Below are positions 6,090-13,874 of a DNA stretch of 14,782 nt, one piece after another. Position numbers and translations under genes: made by a program. Position 1 is the stretch's first letter. The number at the start of each line of letters is the position of its first letter. This DNA is from Verrucomicrobiota bacterium (lineage in GTDB: Bacteria > Verrucomicrobiota > Verrucomicrobiia > Verrucomicrobiales > DEV007): positions 1 through 14,782 of the forward strand of contig JAQCER010000015.1 in the NCBI GenBank assembly GCA_027618625.1, in the 5' to 3' direction. The notes beneath the pieces are model-generated. The model was not told where the DNA came from. It saw only the letters and a program-made list of their open reading frames with translations, and did not search any database.

Positions 6090-9000
6090 ATGAGTTTTTG
6101 GAGTCTCGTGAAACGCGGAATCGTTTACTACTGGCGCTGGCATATTGGCCTGCTGCTTGGAGTAGCCATCACGTCGGCAGTCGTCAGTGGATCCCTGATC
6201 GTGGGTGATTCGGTGCGGGCGACTTTGAAGCGGCAGAATGATGTGCGCTTGGGCAAGGCGGACGTGGCGCTGGTAGGTGGCGATCGTTTCTTTACCAGCG
6301 GGCTGGTCGAAAAATTGTCTGGCGGCCCAAGTACCCGAGCAGGGGTTCTGGTATTGCGAGGGACGGTCACGACGGCCAGCGGCGGACAGCGTATTAACAA
6401 GGTGAACGTTCTCGGTGTCACTCCTGAATTCTGGAAGACTGGGCTTGAGGGAACGGGTGCCGACCTGCCCGGTGGTGTCTTGATCAACGATCCACTGGCA
6501 TCGACCTACGGAATTGCGCAAGGCGAAACGGTCATTATTCGCGTCGAAAAGCCGGGCGCGCTTTCGAGGGATGCACCCTTGTCAGGAAGCAAGGAGGATC
6601 TGGTGACGCTGCGCGATGAGGTGAAAGCGATCGTAGCCGCAGACAATGGCGGGGATTTCTCGCTTCGGGCCGAGCAATTGCCGCCACTCAACGTGTTCGT
6701 CCCTCTGGCGCAACTCCAGGAACTTGTGGAAGAACAGGGCCGTGTGAATTTGATGCTCGGAACGGCCCCGGAAACCACCGCTGAGTATCCCCAGAAAACG
6801 TTCGATGGCTTGTTGGCTGAAGTGGATGACAACTGGCAGCTTGCTGACGCGGAAGTCGCACTCGAACTGGTCGAAGACGGCAAAACCTGGAATCTCAATA
6901 GCTCGCGCATTTTCGTGGATCCCGCGATCGAAAAGGCGACGATGGATGTGGTGAAGGATGCCCAGCCAGTGGCTACTTATCTGGTCAACAGAATCGAAAG
7001 TGGTGACAATGTAACCCCGTACTCGATGGTGACAGCGCTGCCGCGCGGATACCGTGACGTGTTGCCTGCGGACATGGCCGAAGATGAGGCGGTGATCAGT
7101 CAATGGCTTGCGGATGACCTTGGCATTGGTCTGGGGGATTCCCTTACATTGCATTATTTCGTCTTGGATGACGGGCGGTCTCTCAAGGAAGCCCCAACCA
7201 CGTTCACGGTGAAAGCGGTTCTGCCGATGACGCATCCCGCCATCAATGGCACATGGACTCCAGAGTTCCCCGGCGTGTCGGATGAGGACAATTGCTCCGA
7301 ATGGGATCCTGGATATGAGGTCGACTTTAATCAGATCCGCGAGAAGGACGAAGTCTACTGGGACACTTACAAATCGACCCCGAAGGTATTTATTGCCATA
7401 GAAAAGGGGCGTGAAATTTGGGCCAATCGCTTTGGCAATGTCACGGGAGTCCGATTCAGCGCTGAGAACCTGGATGAAGCTGCATTTTTAGCGAAATTGA
7501 AAGGGGAGCTGACGGTGGCGAGCTTTGGATTGAATCTGGTGAATCAGGTCGACCGAAGCGCGCCGGCTGTGGCGAGGGCTTTGCCGCTGGAGCAGTACTT
7601 TCTCGCGTTCGGATTCTTCCTCATTCTGACAGCCCTGATCCTCGCCGCGCTGCTTTTTCTGTTCAGTATCGAGAACCGCAGTGCTCAGATCGGGGTGCTG
7701 TCCGCAGTGGGCATTCCTGCGAAAATGGTGCGCAAGCTGTTCATTGTCGAAGGTGTAGGAATCGCAGTGCTCGGTGCCGCGGTCGGATTGTTCGGAGGAG
7801 TGGCCTATACCCAATTCATTCTCGGGCAACTTTCTGGCGATTGGTCGGGGGCGGTGTCAGGGCTGAAGTTTCACTTTTCACTCAACCCGATGTCGCTGAT
7901 CTACGCCTACGTGGGCACGGTGGCGATGGCATGGCTGACCGTGTACCTTGCCAGTCGGCGGATTCTCAAAACTCAGCCAAAGGATTTGCTTGCAGGTGTG
8001 CAGGTGCAGTCGAAGCCGTGGGGTCGCGGGACGCAACGAATCGTGTGGGGCAGCGCGATAGTTTGCGGAATAGCGACAGTGTTAGGGATGGGGTTCACGG
8101 CGTTGTCTACCGACGCGATGGTCGGTGCCTGGTTCTTCGGTGGTGCAGCCCTGTTGATTTTGGGACTGTTGATCACCTGGTCGCTCATGAAGCGGGCGGG
8201 CAGTAAGTCCGCAGCCGATGGACATGTGTCGATCTGGCAGATGGGGATGCGCAATGCGGTGCGGAAGCCTGGCCGCAGTCTGGCGATTGCCGGTGTCCTT
8301 GCTGCCGGAATTTTCATGATCACGGTGGTAAACCTGTTTCGACAGGACGCGAATCGCGATGCTCGTGATCGATCGGCAGGCACCGGTGGCTTTGCCTTTG
8401 TCGGGGAATCATCACTGCCTGTCTACGAAGATCTGAACTCCGATGAAGGTCGCGAAGCGTATGCGATCGAAGAAAAGGAGATGGCCGGGGCATCCGTCGT
8501 GCCATTCCGGGTGCAAGAGGGTGACGAAGCCAGTTGCCTGAACTTGAATCACGCCCAGATCCCAGCCGTGGCCGGGGTTGATCCTGCGGGACTTGCTTCT
8601 CGAGAGGCATTCAGTTTTAAAGCAGTGTCCAGTTTTGTGACTGTGGCAGAAGGTGCCTCGGCGTGGACGATCCTCGATGCCAAGTTGGAAGGTGGTGCCG
8701 TGCCTGCGGTCATGGATGCCAACTCGGCGATGTATGCACTGAAGGTGAAACTGGGCGACACCATCCCCTACGTCGATGGCAAGGGCAAAACGGTGCCAAT
8801 CAAGCTGGTTGGGACTCTGAACAATGCTTTGCTACAGGGGAAGGTGGTGATTTCAGAAGAAAACTTCATCAATCATTTTCCAGACGCTGCCGGTTATCGC
8901 TACTTTTTGGTCGATGCGGAACCTGACAGGGAAGATGCTTTGGCCGCAATGCTGACCAAGCAACTGGGACTCCGCGGCCTGGCCCTGACTTCAGCCGCAG

Positions 9001-9413
9001 CGAGGCTGGCGCAGTTCAATGCAGTGCAGAATACTTACATTGGTATCTTCAGCACGCTGGGCGCCTTCGCGCTGGTTCTGTCGACGGTCGGACTGGGGAT
9101 TCTGGTCGCTCGCAACGTGCTCGAAAGGCGGGCGGAATTTGGAACCTTGCAGGCGATCGGATTTGGCAAGCCAGCACTGCGTTGCATTGTTCTGGGCGAG
9201 CACTGGTTCCTTCTTCTTGCTGGATTGGCGATCGGTCTGCTCTCCGCGGTTATCGCTGTGTTCCCGATGCTCGGTGGCGGTCCCACTGGCGTTCCCTTTG
9301 GACTGATCGGCTTTCTGGCTGGCGGAATTCTGGTGGGCGGCCTGGCATTCTGCTGGCTGGCTGCGAGCGCGGCCCTGCGCCTGCCACTGCTAGAAGCGAT
9401 TCGGAAAGAGTAA
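6090..9413 (+). CDS. Large FtsX/MacB-type ABC transporter permease
   Basis: This 1107-residue membrane protein has the double FtsX layout. An N-terminal helix (about residues 19-39, IGLLLGVAITSAVVSGSLIVG) is followed by a large extracytoplasmic domain (about 45-495). A first FtsX block comes next (helices near 501-526, 549-575 and 603-622), with the typical cytoplasmic phrase ENRSAQIGVLSAVGIP. More helices lie near 652-700 and 732-752, after a coupling segment RNAVRKPGRSLAIAGVL. A second extracytoplasmic domain (about 755-975) precedes a last FtsX block (helices near 980-1003, 1034-1055 and 1070-1092) containing ERRAEFGTLQAIGFGKPAL. Such permeases move lipoproteins, lipids or peptides, or act as mechanotransducers, with a partner ATPase. 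No ATPase gene is visible on either side, so the partner must be encoded elsewhere. The substrate is unknown. ATG 6090 fits the first helix; only a weak gaag precedes it. Confidence 0.92.
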   Translation: MSFWSLVKRGIVYYWRWHIGLLLGVAITSAVVSGSLIVGDSVRATLKRQNDVRLGKADVALVGGDRFFTSGLVEKLSGGPSTRAGVLVLRGTVTTASGGQRINKVNVLGVTPEFWKTGLEGTGADLPGGVLINDPLASTYGIAQGETVIIRVEKPGALSRDAPLSGSKEDLVTLRDEVKAIVAADNGGDFSLRAEQLPPLNVFVPLAQLQELVEEQGRVNLMLGTAPETTAEYPQKTFDGLLAEVDDNWQLADAEVALELVEDGKTWNLNSSRIFVDPAIEKATMDVVKDAQPVATYLVNRIESGDNVTPYSMVTALPRGYRDVLPADMAEDEAVISQWLADDLGIGLGDSLTLHYFVLDDGRSLKEAPTTFTVKAVLPMTHPAINGTWTPEFPGVSDEDNCSEWDPGYEVDFNQIREKDEVYWDTYKSTPKVFIAIEKGREIWANRFGNVTGVRFSAENLDEAAFLAKLKGELTVASFGLNLVNQVDRSAPAVARALPLEQYFLAFGFFLILTALILAALLFLFSIENRSAQIGVLSAVGIPAKMVRKLFIVEGVGIAVLGAAVGLFGGVAYTQFILGQLSGDWSGAVSGLKFHFSLNPMSLIYAYVGTVAMAWLTVYLASRRILKTQPKDLLAGVQVQSKPWGRGTQRIVWGSAIVCGIATVLGMGFTALSTDAMVGAWFFGGAALLILGLLITWSLMKRAGSKSAADGHVSIWQMGMRNAVRKPGRSLAIAGVLAAGIFMITVVNLFRQDANRDARDRSAGTGGFAFVGESSLPVYEDLNSDEGREAYAIEEKEMAGASVVPFRVQEGDEASCLNLNHAQIPAVAGVDPAGLASREAFSFKAVSSFVTVAEGASAWTILDAKLEGGAVPAVMDANSAMYALKVKLGDTIPYVDGKGKTVPIKLVGTLNNALLQGKVVISEENFINHFPDAAGYRYFLVDAEPDREDALAAMLTKQLGLRGLALTSAAARLAQFNAVQNTYIGIFSTLGAFALVLSTVGLGILVARNVLERRAEFGTLQAIGFGKPALRCIVLGEHWFLLLAGLAIGLLSAVIAVFPMLGGGPTGVPFGLIGFLAGGILVGGLAFCWLAASAALRLPLLEAIRKE

Positions 9414-9466
9414 TAGCGGCGGCGGTGATTGCTTATTGAGGGCGGAGCCTGAGTTTTGGTTGAGCC

Positions 9467-9520
9467 TCATTCCACGGTCACGCTTTTGGCGAGGTTCCGT
9501 TGCTTATCGACACATATCCA
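9467..9520 (-). pseudogene. Fragment encoding the C-terminal tail of GlmS (attTn7-like sequence)
   Basis: Read on the minus strand, this stretch encodes WICVDKQRNLAKSVTVE followed by a TGA stop at 9469-9467. GlmS (glucosamine-fructose-6-phosphate aminotransferase) proteins almost always end DVDKPRNLAKSVTVE or a near variant, so 13 of the last 14 residues agree. Upstream in this frame (KQPLFSGDW) the similarity stops, so only the last 15 or so codons are present. The 3' end of glmS is the recognition site of TnsD in Tn7-type transposition; that is established knowledge. Its presence here, without the rest of glmS, suggests a relic of a rearrangement or of a mobile element. No transposase remains nearby. 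Confidence 0.7.
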
Positions 9521-9614
9521 GTCCCCCGAGAACAGCGGTTGCTTCCTCGATCGAAAGCCGACCACGCATCGCATTCAAGATAGATGGAGTCCGGTTGCTC
9601 GTAGATTCCACCAT
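9504..9614 (-). other. Possible 36-codon small ORF next to the glmS-tail fragment
   Basis: An ATG at 9614 opens a frame encoding MVESTSNRTPSILNAM, then RGRLSIEEATAVLGGLDMCR and a TAA at 9506-9504. An AT-rich tatata lies about 20-25 nt before the ATG. The last codons overlap the glmS-like frame. A single frame change near DMC would join them into a protein of about 49 residues ending CVDKQRNLAKSVTVE. I do not recognise it. It may be a real small protein, a decayed gene, or chance. Confidence 0.25.
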
Positions 9615-9798
9615 AATGGGAGCGGCTTCTCGTTTTCCTATATATTCAATAATTCCACACATAAATCGTAAAAATACTAAATTTATCAGATTTTCGAATC
9701 ACCACAATTCTTTTCTCGCCTTAGTCGTATCCTTCGTGCACAAACCCGATCGATCCATAAACTTTCACACGAAGTCACCCATTCACTCGTCATTTGCC

Positions 9799-12261
9799 AT
9801 GAAAAAATCTTCGCTTTTCGCCGCCTCAACGTTGGGGGCGATTGTTGGGCTGTCATCGGCTTCGGGCACAGCCCCGCAGGTAATGCTCAAGGAAATCTAC
9901 TCAAACCAGAAACTGGAAAGGCCGGTTCAGCATGCGATTGCACCTGATGGAACGAATCGCCGATTTTCACTCCAGCAGACGGGACAGATTTACATTCTTC
10001 CGGCAGATGAGAACTCTGCTGAGCGCGAGGTTTTCCTGGACATTTCCGATCGTTCACTCGCGGCGCCGGACGGAGCATTTGAGGAAGGTCTTCTCAACAT
10101 CAGCTTTCACCCGAAGTTCAAGGAAAACGGAAAGTTCTACATCTATTACTCGCAACAGAATCCAAAGCGGAGTGTGATCAGCGAAGTCCAAGTTGCGCAA
10201 GATAACCCGTCCAAGGCGGACATGGCGACCGAGCGGATACTGATGGAAGTGCCCCAGCCATTCTGGAATCACAATTCCGGCAACATGGGCTTTGGGCCGG
10301 ATGGCTATCTCTACATTTGTTTGGGCGATGGAGGGAACGGAAACGATCCCCACCGTCTCGCGCAAAACCTCTGGGTCCTTAATGGCAAGATCTTGCGTAT
10401 CGACGTCGATGGCCGTTCGGGTGCCTTGCCTTACCGTGTTCCGGATGACAATCCATTTGTCCGTCATCCCGGAGAGCCGGAGAAAGGCATTCGACCGGAG
10501 ATCTGGTGTTATGGAATGCGCAATCCCTGGGGAATCTATTTCGAGCCGGGCAACGGTAGATTCTGGGTTGCTGATGTGGGTCAGGCTGTCTGGGAGGAAG
10601 TGAACATCATTGAGAAGGGCGGCAACTACGGGTGGAATTTCCGCGAGGGAGGGGAGGCCTTCAGCTTGCGTAAAGATGCGCCGCCAGAGGACGTAAAATT
10701 AATCGAGCCGATCCATGCGTATGATCACACTCAAGGTATCAGCATCACTGGTGGTGTGGTCTATCGCGGCGAGACGCTTCCAGATCTCAAGGGCTACTAC
10801 GTCTACGGGGACTGGGGATCAGGCAATATCTGGGCGCTCAAGTATGAGGATGGGAAAGCAACAGAGAACACGCTCATCGTTGAGGGCAACCCTGGCCTTT
10901 GTAAGCCTTCTGCGTTTTGTGAAGATGAGAATAACGAGATTCTCATTCTGTCTTACAATTCCAAGATCTTCCGTATTGCAGGTGCTGATGCCGCAAGTGT
11001 GCCTCTGGAAGATCCGACCAAAGTTTCTGCATTCGTGGGTCTACCCGCTACAGTTGGGGTAGCTTGGCCGCAGTACAATGGGGCGAATTCCAACCGAACC
11101 ACCTCGGGAACCATTGCAAAATCCGACTGGGGATCGACAGGTCCGAAGCAAGTTTGGAAGGTCAAGACCGACACCGGCTTCAGTTCGTTTGTGGTCTCGG
11201 GAGACCAGGTTTTTACGACGGTAAGACGGGAATTTGATGGCAACGAGTCAGAGACGATCCTTGCCCTGAATGCTGCCGATGGCAAGGAACTGTGGGCGCA
11301 TCCAATGGGACTCACCCGCTACGATGGCGGTGGGGATTCCGGAACGCCCGACAACAAAGGTGGCGATGGCCCCCGCTCCACGCCTGCATTCGATGACGGC
11401 CTTGTCTATGCGATCGATGGAGCCCTCAATATCGAGTGTGTCAACGCGACGGATGGAGAGAAAGTCTGGAGCCACTCGATCGCCAAGGATTTCGGAGGCG
11501 AGAACATCAAGTGGATGAACGCAGCGAGCCCGCTGCTGGAAGGGAATGCCGTGTATGCGTTCGGCGGCGGAAAGGGACAGGCGATACTCTGTTTCGACAA
11601 GAAAACGGGCGATGTAAAGTGGAAGAAACACGACTACACCATGACCCACGCGACTCCAATCGCAGCGACCATCCTGGAAAAGCGTCAGGTGATCTTTTTC
11701 GCCCGGGAGGGCCTGGTTTCGGTAGATCCTCAAAACGGCGAGGAACTCTGGTTTTTCGAATATCCGTTCCGCGTATCCACTGCAGCAGCGCCTGTGGTTT
11801 GGAATGACATCGTCTATTGTTCCGCAGGCTACGGTGTGGGCGCTGGTGCTTGCAAGATTGTTAAGGACGGCAGTGGTTTCAAGGCAGAAGAACTGTGGCG
11901 CAAGGATGGAGATCTTCAGAATCACTGGAGCACTCCCGTTTGTAAGGACGGGTTCCTTTATGGAATGTTCAGTTTCAAAGAATATGGCAAAGGGCCACTC
12001 AAGTGCGTCGACATCAGGACTGGTGAAGTCAAATGGTCGGAGGATGGCTACGGGCCGGGAAATGTCATCCTCGTTGGTGAGCATCTTGTCGCGTTGAGTG
12101 ACAAGGGGGAGGTTGCGCTGGTCGAGGCGACTCCATCCAGCTATAAAGAATTATGCCGAGCTGACGTCCTCGCCGGCAAATGCTGGTCGACGCCCGTATT
12201 TGCCAACAGCTGTGTTTACGCTCGAAGCACTGAAGAAGGCGTATGTCTCGATCTGAGGTGA
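9799..12261 (+). CDS. Exported quinoprotein: sugar dehydrogenase fused to PQQ-repeat propeller
   Basis: The 820-residue protein starts at ATG 9799 with a signal peptide (MKKSSLFAASTLGAIVGLSSASG). Residues about 25-395 resemble the soluble aldose/glucose dehydrogenase propeller that uses pyrroloquinoline quinone. Landmarks are EGLLNISFHPKF, WNHNSGNMGFGPDGYLY with the likely catalytic H158, GDGGNGNDPHRLAQN, KILRIDVDG, and YGMRNPWG with R241-N242, followed by VADVGQAVWEEVN and GGNYGWN. From about residue 420 a second propeller follows, with PQQ/BamB-type repeats such as ILALNAADGKELW, IECVNATDGEKVW, ILCFDKKTGDVKW, LVSVDPQNGEELW and CVDIRTGEVKW. No haem-binding CxxCH motif is present. The likely role is periplasmic oxidation of sugars or related compounds; the substrate and electron acceptor are unknown. 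The second propeller has about ten cysteines, more than usual for an exported protein. An upstream in-frame extension to 9436 is rejected because the signal peptide begins at 9799. Confidence 0.9.
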   Translation: MKKSSLFAASTLGAIVGLSSASGTAPQVMLKEIYSNQKLERPVQHAIAPDGTNRRFSLQQTGQIYILPADENSAEREVFLDISDRSLAAPDGAFEEGLLNISFHPKFKENGKFYIYYSQQNPKRSVISEVQVAQDNPSKADMATERILMEVPQPFWNHNSGNMGFGPDGYLYICLGDGGNGNDPHRLAQNLWVLNGKILRIDVDGRSGALPYRVPDDNPFVRHPGEPEKGIRPEIWCYGMRNPWGIYFEPGNGRFWVADVGQAVWEEVNIIEKGGNYGWNFREGGEAFSLRKDAPPEDVKLIEPIHAYDHTQGISITGGVVYRGETLPDLKGYYVYGDWGSGNIWALKYEDGKATENTLIVEGNPGLCKPSAFCEDENNEILILSYNSKIFRIAGADAASVPLEDPTKVSAFVGLPATVGVAWPQYNGANSNRTTSGTIAKSDWGSTGPKQVWKVKTDTGFSSFVVSGDQVFTTVRREFDGNESETILALNAADGKELWAHPMGLTRYDGGGDSGTPDNKGGDGPRSTPAFDDGLVYAIDGALNIECVNATDGEKVWSHSIAKDFGGENIKWMNAASPLLEGNAVYAFGGGKGQAILCFDKKTGDVKWKKHDYTMTHATPIAATILEKRQVIFFAREGLVSVDPQNGEELWFFEYPFRVSTAAAPVVWNDIVYCSAGYGVGAGACKIVKDGSGFKAEELWRKDGDLQNHWSTPVCKDGFLYGMFSFKEYGKGPLKCVDIRTGEVKWSEDGYGPGNVILVGEHLVALSDKGEVALVEATPSSYKELCRADVLAGKCWSTPVFANSCVYARSTEEGVCLDLR

Positions 12262-12384
12262 TGGGGCTGGATTGCGATGCTAGCATTTTAAATCGATTCC
12301 AAGCTATTCTTCTTTCTGCCAGAGATAAGGTTGTAACAATAAATCACTTGCGCTCTGCGTCAGTTCTTGTGATGATGGGATGAT
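12262..12384 (+). promoter_or_regulatory. Probable promoter region of the yceI-like gene
   Basis: This 123-nt gap separates the quinoprotein stop from the YceI-family start. An AT-rich segment near 12325-12345 (ataaggttgtaacaataaat) is a plausible promoter core. Only a weak tgggatgat lies before the ATG at 12385. No hairpin terminator for the preceding gene is evident, so read-through is possible. Confidence 0.3.
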
Positions 12385-12951
12385 ATGAAAGCGATTCGTT
12401 GCATTGTTATTGTCGTTGCGCTTGGGCTGGCGATTGCCTCAAGTCACGTCTATGGATCCGAAACATTCGTCATCGATTCAAAAAAATCGAAGGTCGGATT
12501 TTCGATCAAGAATAAGCCTCCGAATGTCGCCGAGTATCAGGATGTCGCTGGATCTTTCAGTGATTTTTCCGGTGAAGTTGTGTTCGATGACGCGGATCCC
12601 TCAAAATCGGCAGTGAAAATTGAGGTGAAGACGGACAGTGTCGACACGGAGAACAAGAAGCGTGACGAGCATCTGAAGAATCAGGATTTTTTCAAAGTGA
12701 AGGAATTTCCGAAGATGACGTTCAAGAGCACCAAGGTGGAAAAGACCGAAGAGGGCAAGTATGAGATCGAAGGTGAGTTCACCCTGCTGGACAAGACGAA
12801 GACTGTGAAGGTGGTGTTCGAGCCTTCGGGTGACAATGGTGGGAAGACGAGTTTCAAGATTAAGCGGAGCGACTACGGCATGAGCTACCGTGTTCCGGAT
12901 ACTGCGGACGAAGTTGACATCACGCTTGAGATTGTCGGGACAAAAAAGTAA
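12385..12951 (+). CDS. YceI-family secreted lipocalin-like protein
   Basis: This 188-residue protein has a signal peptide (MKAIRCIVIVVALGLAIASSHVYG, probable cleavage near residue 24). The mature part has the YceI beta-barrel pattern: FVIDSKKSKVGFSIKN, then a VAGSFSDFSGEVVFD strand pair. Next comes the diagnostic block TENKKRDEHLKNQDFFKVKEFPKMTFKS, written here in abridged form as RDEHLKNQDFF and FPKMTFKS. It ends with GEFTLLDKTKTVKV and a FKIKRSDYGMSYR strand. YceI proteins bind isoprenoid-type lipids such as polyprenols in the periplasm and are often induced by acid or osmotic stress; this is family knowledge. The length fits the family. The stop codon abuts the GTG of the membrane-protein gene, so the two are probably cotranscribed and translationally coupled. 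Confidence 0.95.
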   Translation: MKAIRCIVIVVALGLAIASSHVYGSETFVIDSKKSKVGFSIKNKPPNVAEYQDVAGSFSDFSGEVVFDDADPSKSAVKIEVKTDSVDTENKKRDEHLKNQDFFKVKEFPKMTFKSTKVEKTEEGKYEIEGEFTLLDKTKTVKVVFEPSGDNGGKTSFKIKRSDYGMSYRVPDTADEVDITLEIVGTKK

Positions 12952-13854
12952 GTGGCCACGTTTGATTGGCTCAGGAACTGGGACGACCTCGTTCATGGAA
13001 CGGTAGTCTTCAGTGCGGCGATTCCTTTTGTCGTTTGCCTCTTGATCATTCGGAAAATGCCTGCCGATCTGTGGTGGGTTGGTATCGTTGGTGCAGTGAT
13101 TGGGCCTGTGTTGTGGCTGTTCGGATTGCCCAGACTTCCGCCTGCCACTAGTGAAGACTTTGTGTTTCTCGGGGTGGTTGCATCGGCACTTGTAGTCGGA
13201 AGTATGCGTGTGCCAAGGCTGGGAGTCCCGGGTGCGGGAGGGGTCGGGATGCTGCTCTTCGGTTTATTGATTTGGTGTGTCTACCCCGCCTGGCTTGCAG
13301 AGGAAGGTGGGCTGGGCAGAAAGGCGCTGGTGACTGCAGCAATGCTGGCGACCATGGGGCTGTGTGCCGTTCTTTCAGAGGCATTCGGAACGAATCAAAG
13401 CAGCAGCAGCAATGGCAAGCGTATCCAACTGCCGCTGTCCGCTCTGGTTCCACCGCTGATAGGACTGGCAGTCCTGTTACAGTTGGGTGGTGCTGCACGC
13501 CTCGGGCAGGCTGCTGGTGCGTTCGCAACCACCCTCGCGACCGCTTCTCTGCTGATCATTTTCAGAAATCGCAAACTTCAACCCATGGGGATTCCAGCGC
13601 TGTGGGGAGTGATGTTCGCACTGCTCGGTTGGTCAGGATGGTTGTTCGCAGAGCTGCGCTACGGGCTGGCGCTGGCGTTATGCCTGGCTCCGATCGCTGG
13701 ATTGTTGAGTCAGTGCGTGCCCTTGCCGCGGCGAGGTGAGGCGCGATTTGATCACCTCTGGAGTGGAGTGTTCTCAGCCGTGATTGCCGGAATAGTTGTG
13801 GGGATCGCAGTGTCCGATTATTTGGCAGAAATGCAGGACACCGAGGGCTACTGA
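12952..13854 (+). CDS. Polytopic membrane protein of unknown function
   Basis: The 300-residue product is very hydrophobic, with about nine or ten predicted helices. Examples are residues 18-34 (VVFSAAIPFVVCLLIIR), 40-58, 68-84, 95-113, 120-142, 160-180, 185-203, 213-232, 235-252 and 270-290 (VFSAVIAGIVVGIAV). The first residues (MATFDWLRNWDDLVHG) are polar and aromatic, and a serine-rich loop lies near residues 147-156. I recognise no family. The start is a GTG directly after the TAA of the YceI gene (TAAGTG, no spacing), which suggests translational coupling. Because YceI proteins handle lipids, a partner role is possible but unproven. The gene is convergent with the next one, with a 20-nt gap and no obvious terminator. 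Confidence 0.8.
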   Translation: MATFDWLRNWDDLVHGTVVFSAAIPFVVCLLIIRKMPADLWWVGIVGAVIGPVLWLFGLPRLPPATSEDFVFLGVVASALVVGSMRVPRLGVPGAGGVGMLLFGLLIWCVYPAWLAEEGGLGRKALVTAAMLATMGLCAVLSEAFGTNQSSSSNGKRIQLPLSALVPPLIGLAVLLQLGGAARLGQAAGAFATTLATASLLIIFRNRKLQPMGIPALWGVMFALLGWSGWLFAELRYGLALALCLAPIAGLLSQCVPLPRRGEARFDHLWSGVFSAVIAGIVVGIAVSDYLAEMQDTEGY

Positions 13855-13874
13855 CGAGTGATTCTGCGAGCGCT

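Larger units (their letters stand above)
9414..9798. promoter_or_regulatory. 385-nt spacer with glmS-tail fragment and probable promoter
   Basis: The spacer lies between the permease stop and the quinoprotein start. Its left part (9467-9520) holds a minus-strand fragment matching the GlmS C-terminus. Positions 9504-9614 hold a minus-strand 36-codon frame. Positions about 9635-9700 are strikingly AT-rich (tatatattcaataattcc and following) and are the best place for the promoter of the rightward quinoprotein gene, although I cannot fix -35 and -10 boxes. The plus-strand frame is open from 9436 to the gene, but its product there has no protein-like character. Confidence 0.55.

Noticed and set aside
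5928..6521. Minus-strand open frame of 197 codons across the palindrome and the permease start
   Set aside because: It runs through the inverted repeat and the permease N-terminus in antisense and shows no family features.
6582..7235. Minus-strand open frame of 217 codons inside the permease gene
   Set aside because: It is antisense to a convincing extracytoplasmic domain of the permease and contains no motif.
9436..9798. In-frame N-terminal extension of the quinoprotein
   Set aside because: The extension reads as low-quality protein over an AT-rich promoter-like region and the antisense GlmS tail, and a signal peptide begins exactly at the ATG at 9799.
11248..12084. Minus-strand open frame of 278 codons inside the quinoprotein gene
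   Set aside because: The plus strand here shows regular PQQ-type repeats; the opposite frame has no motif and no start signal.
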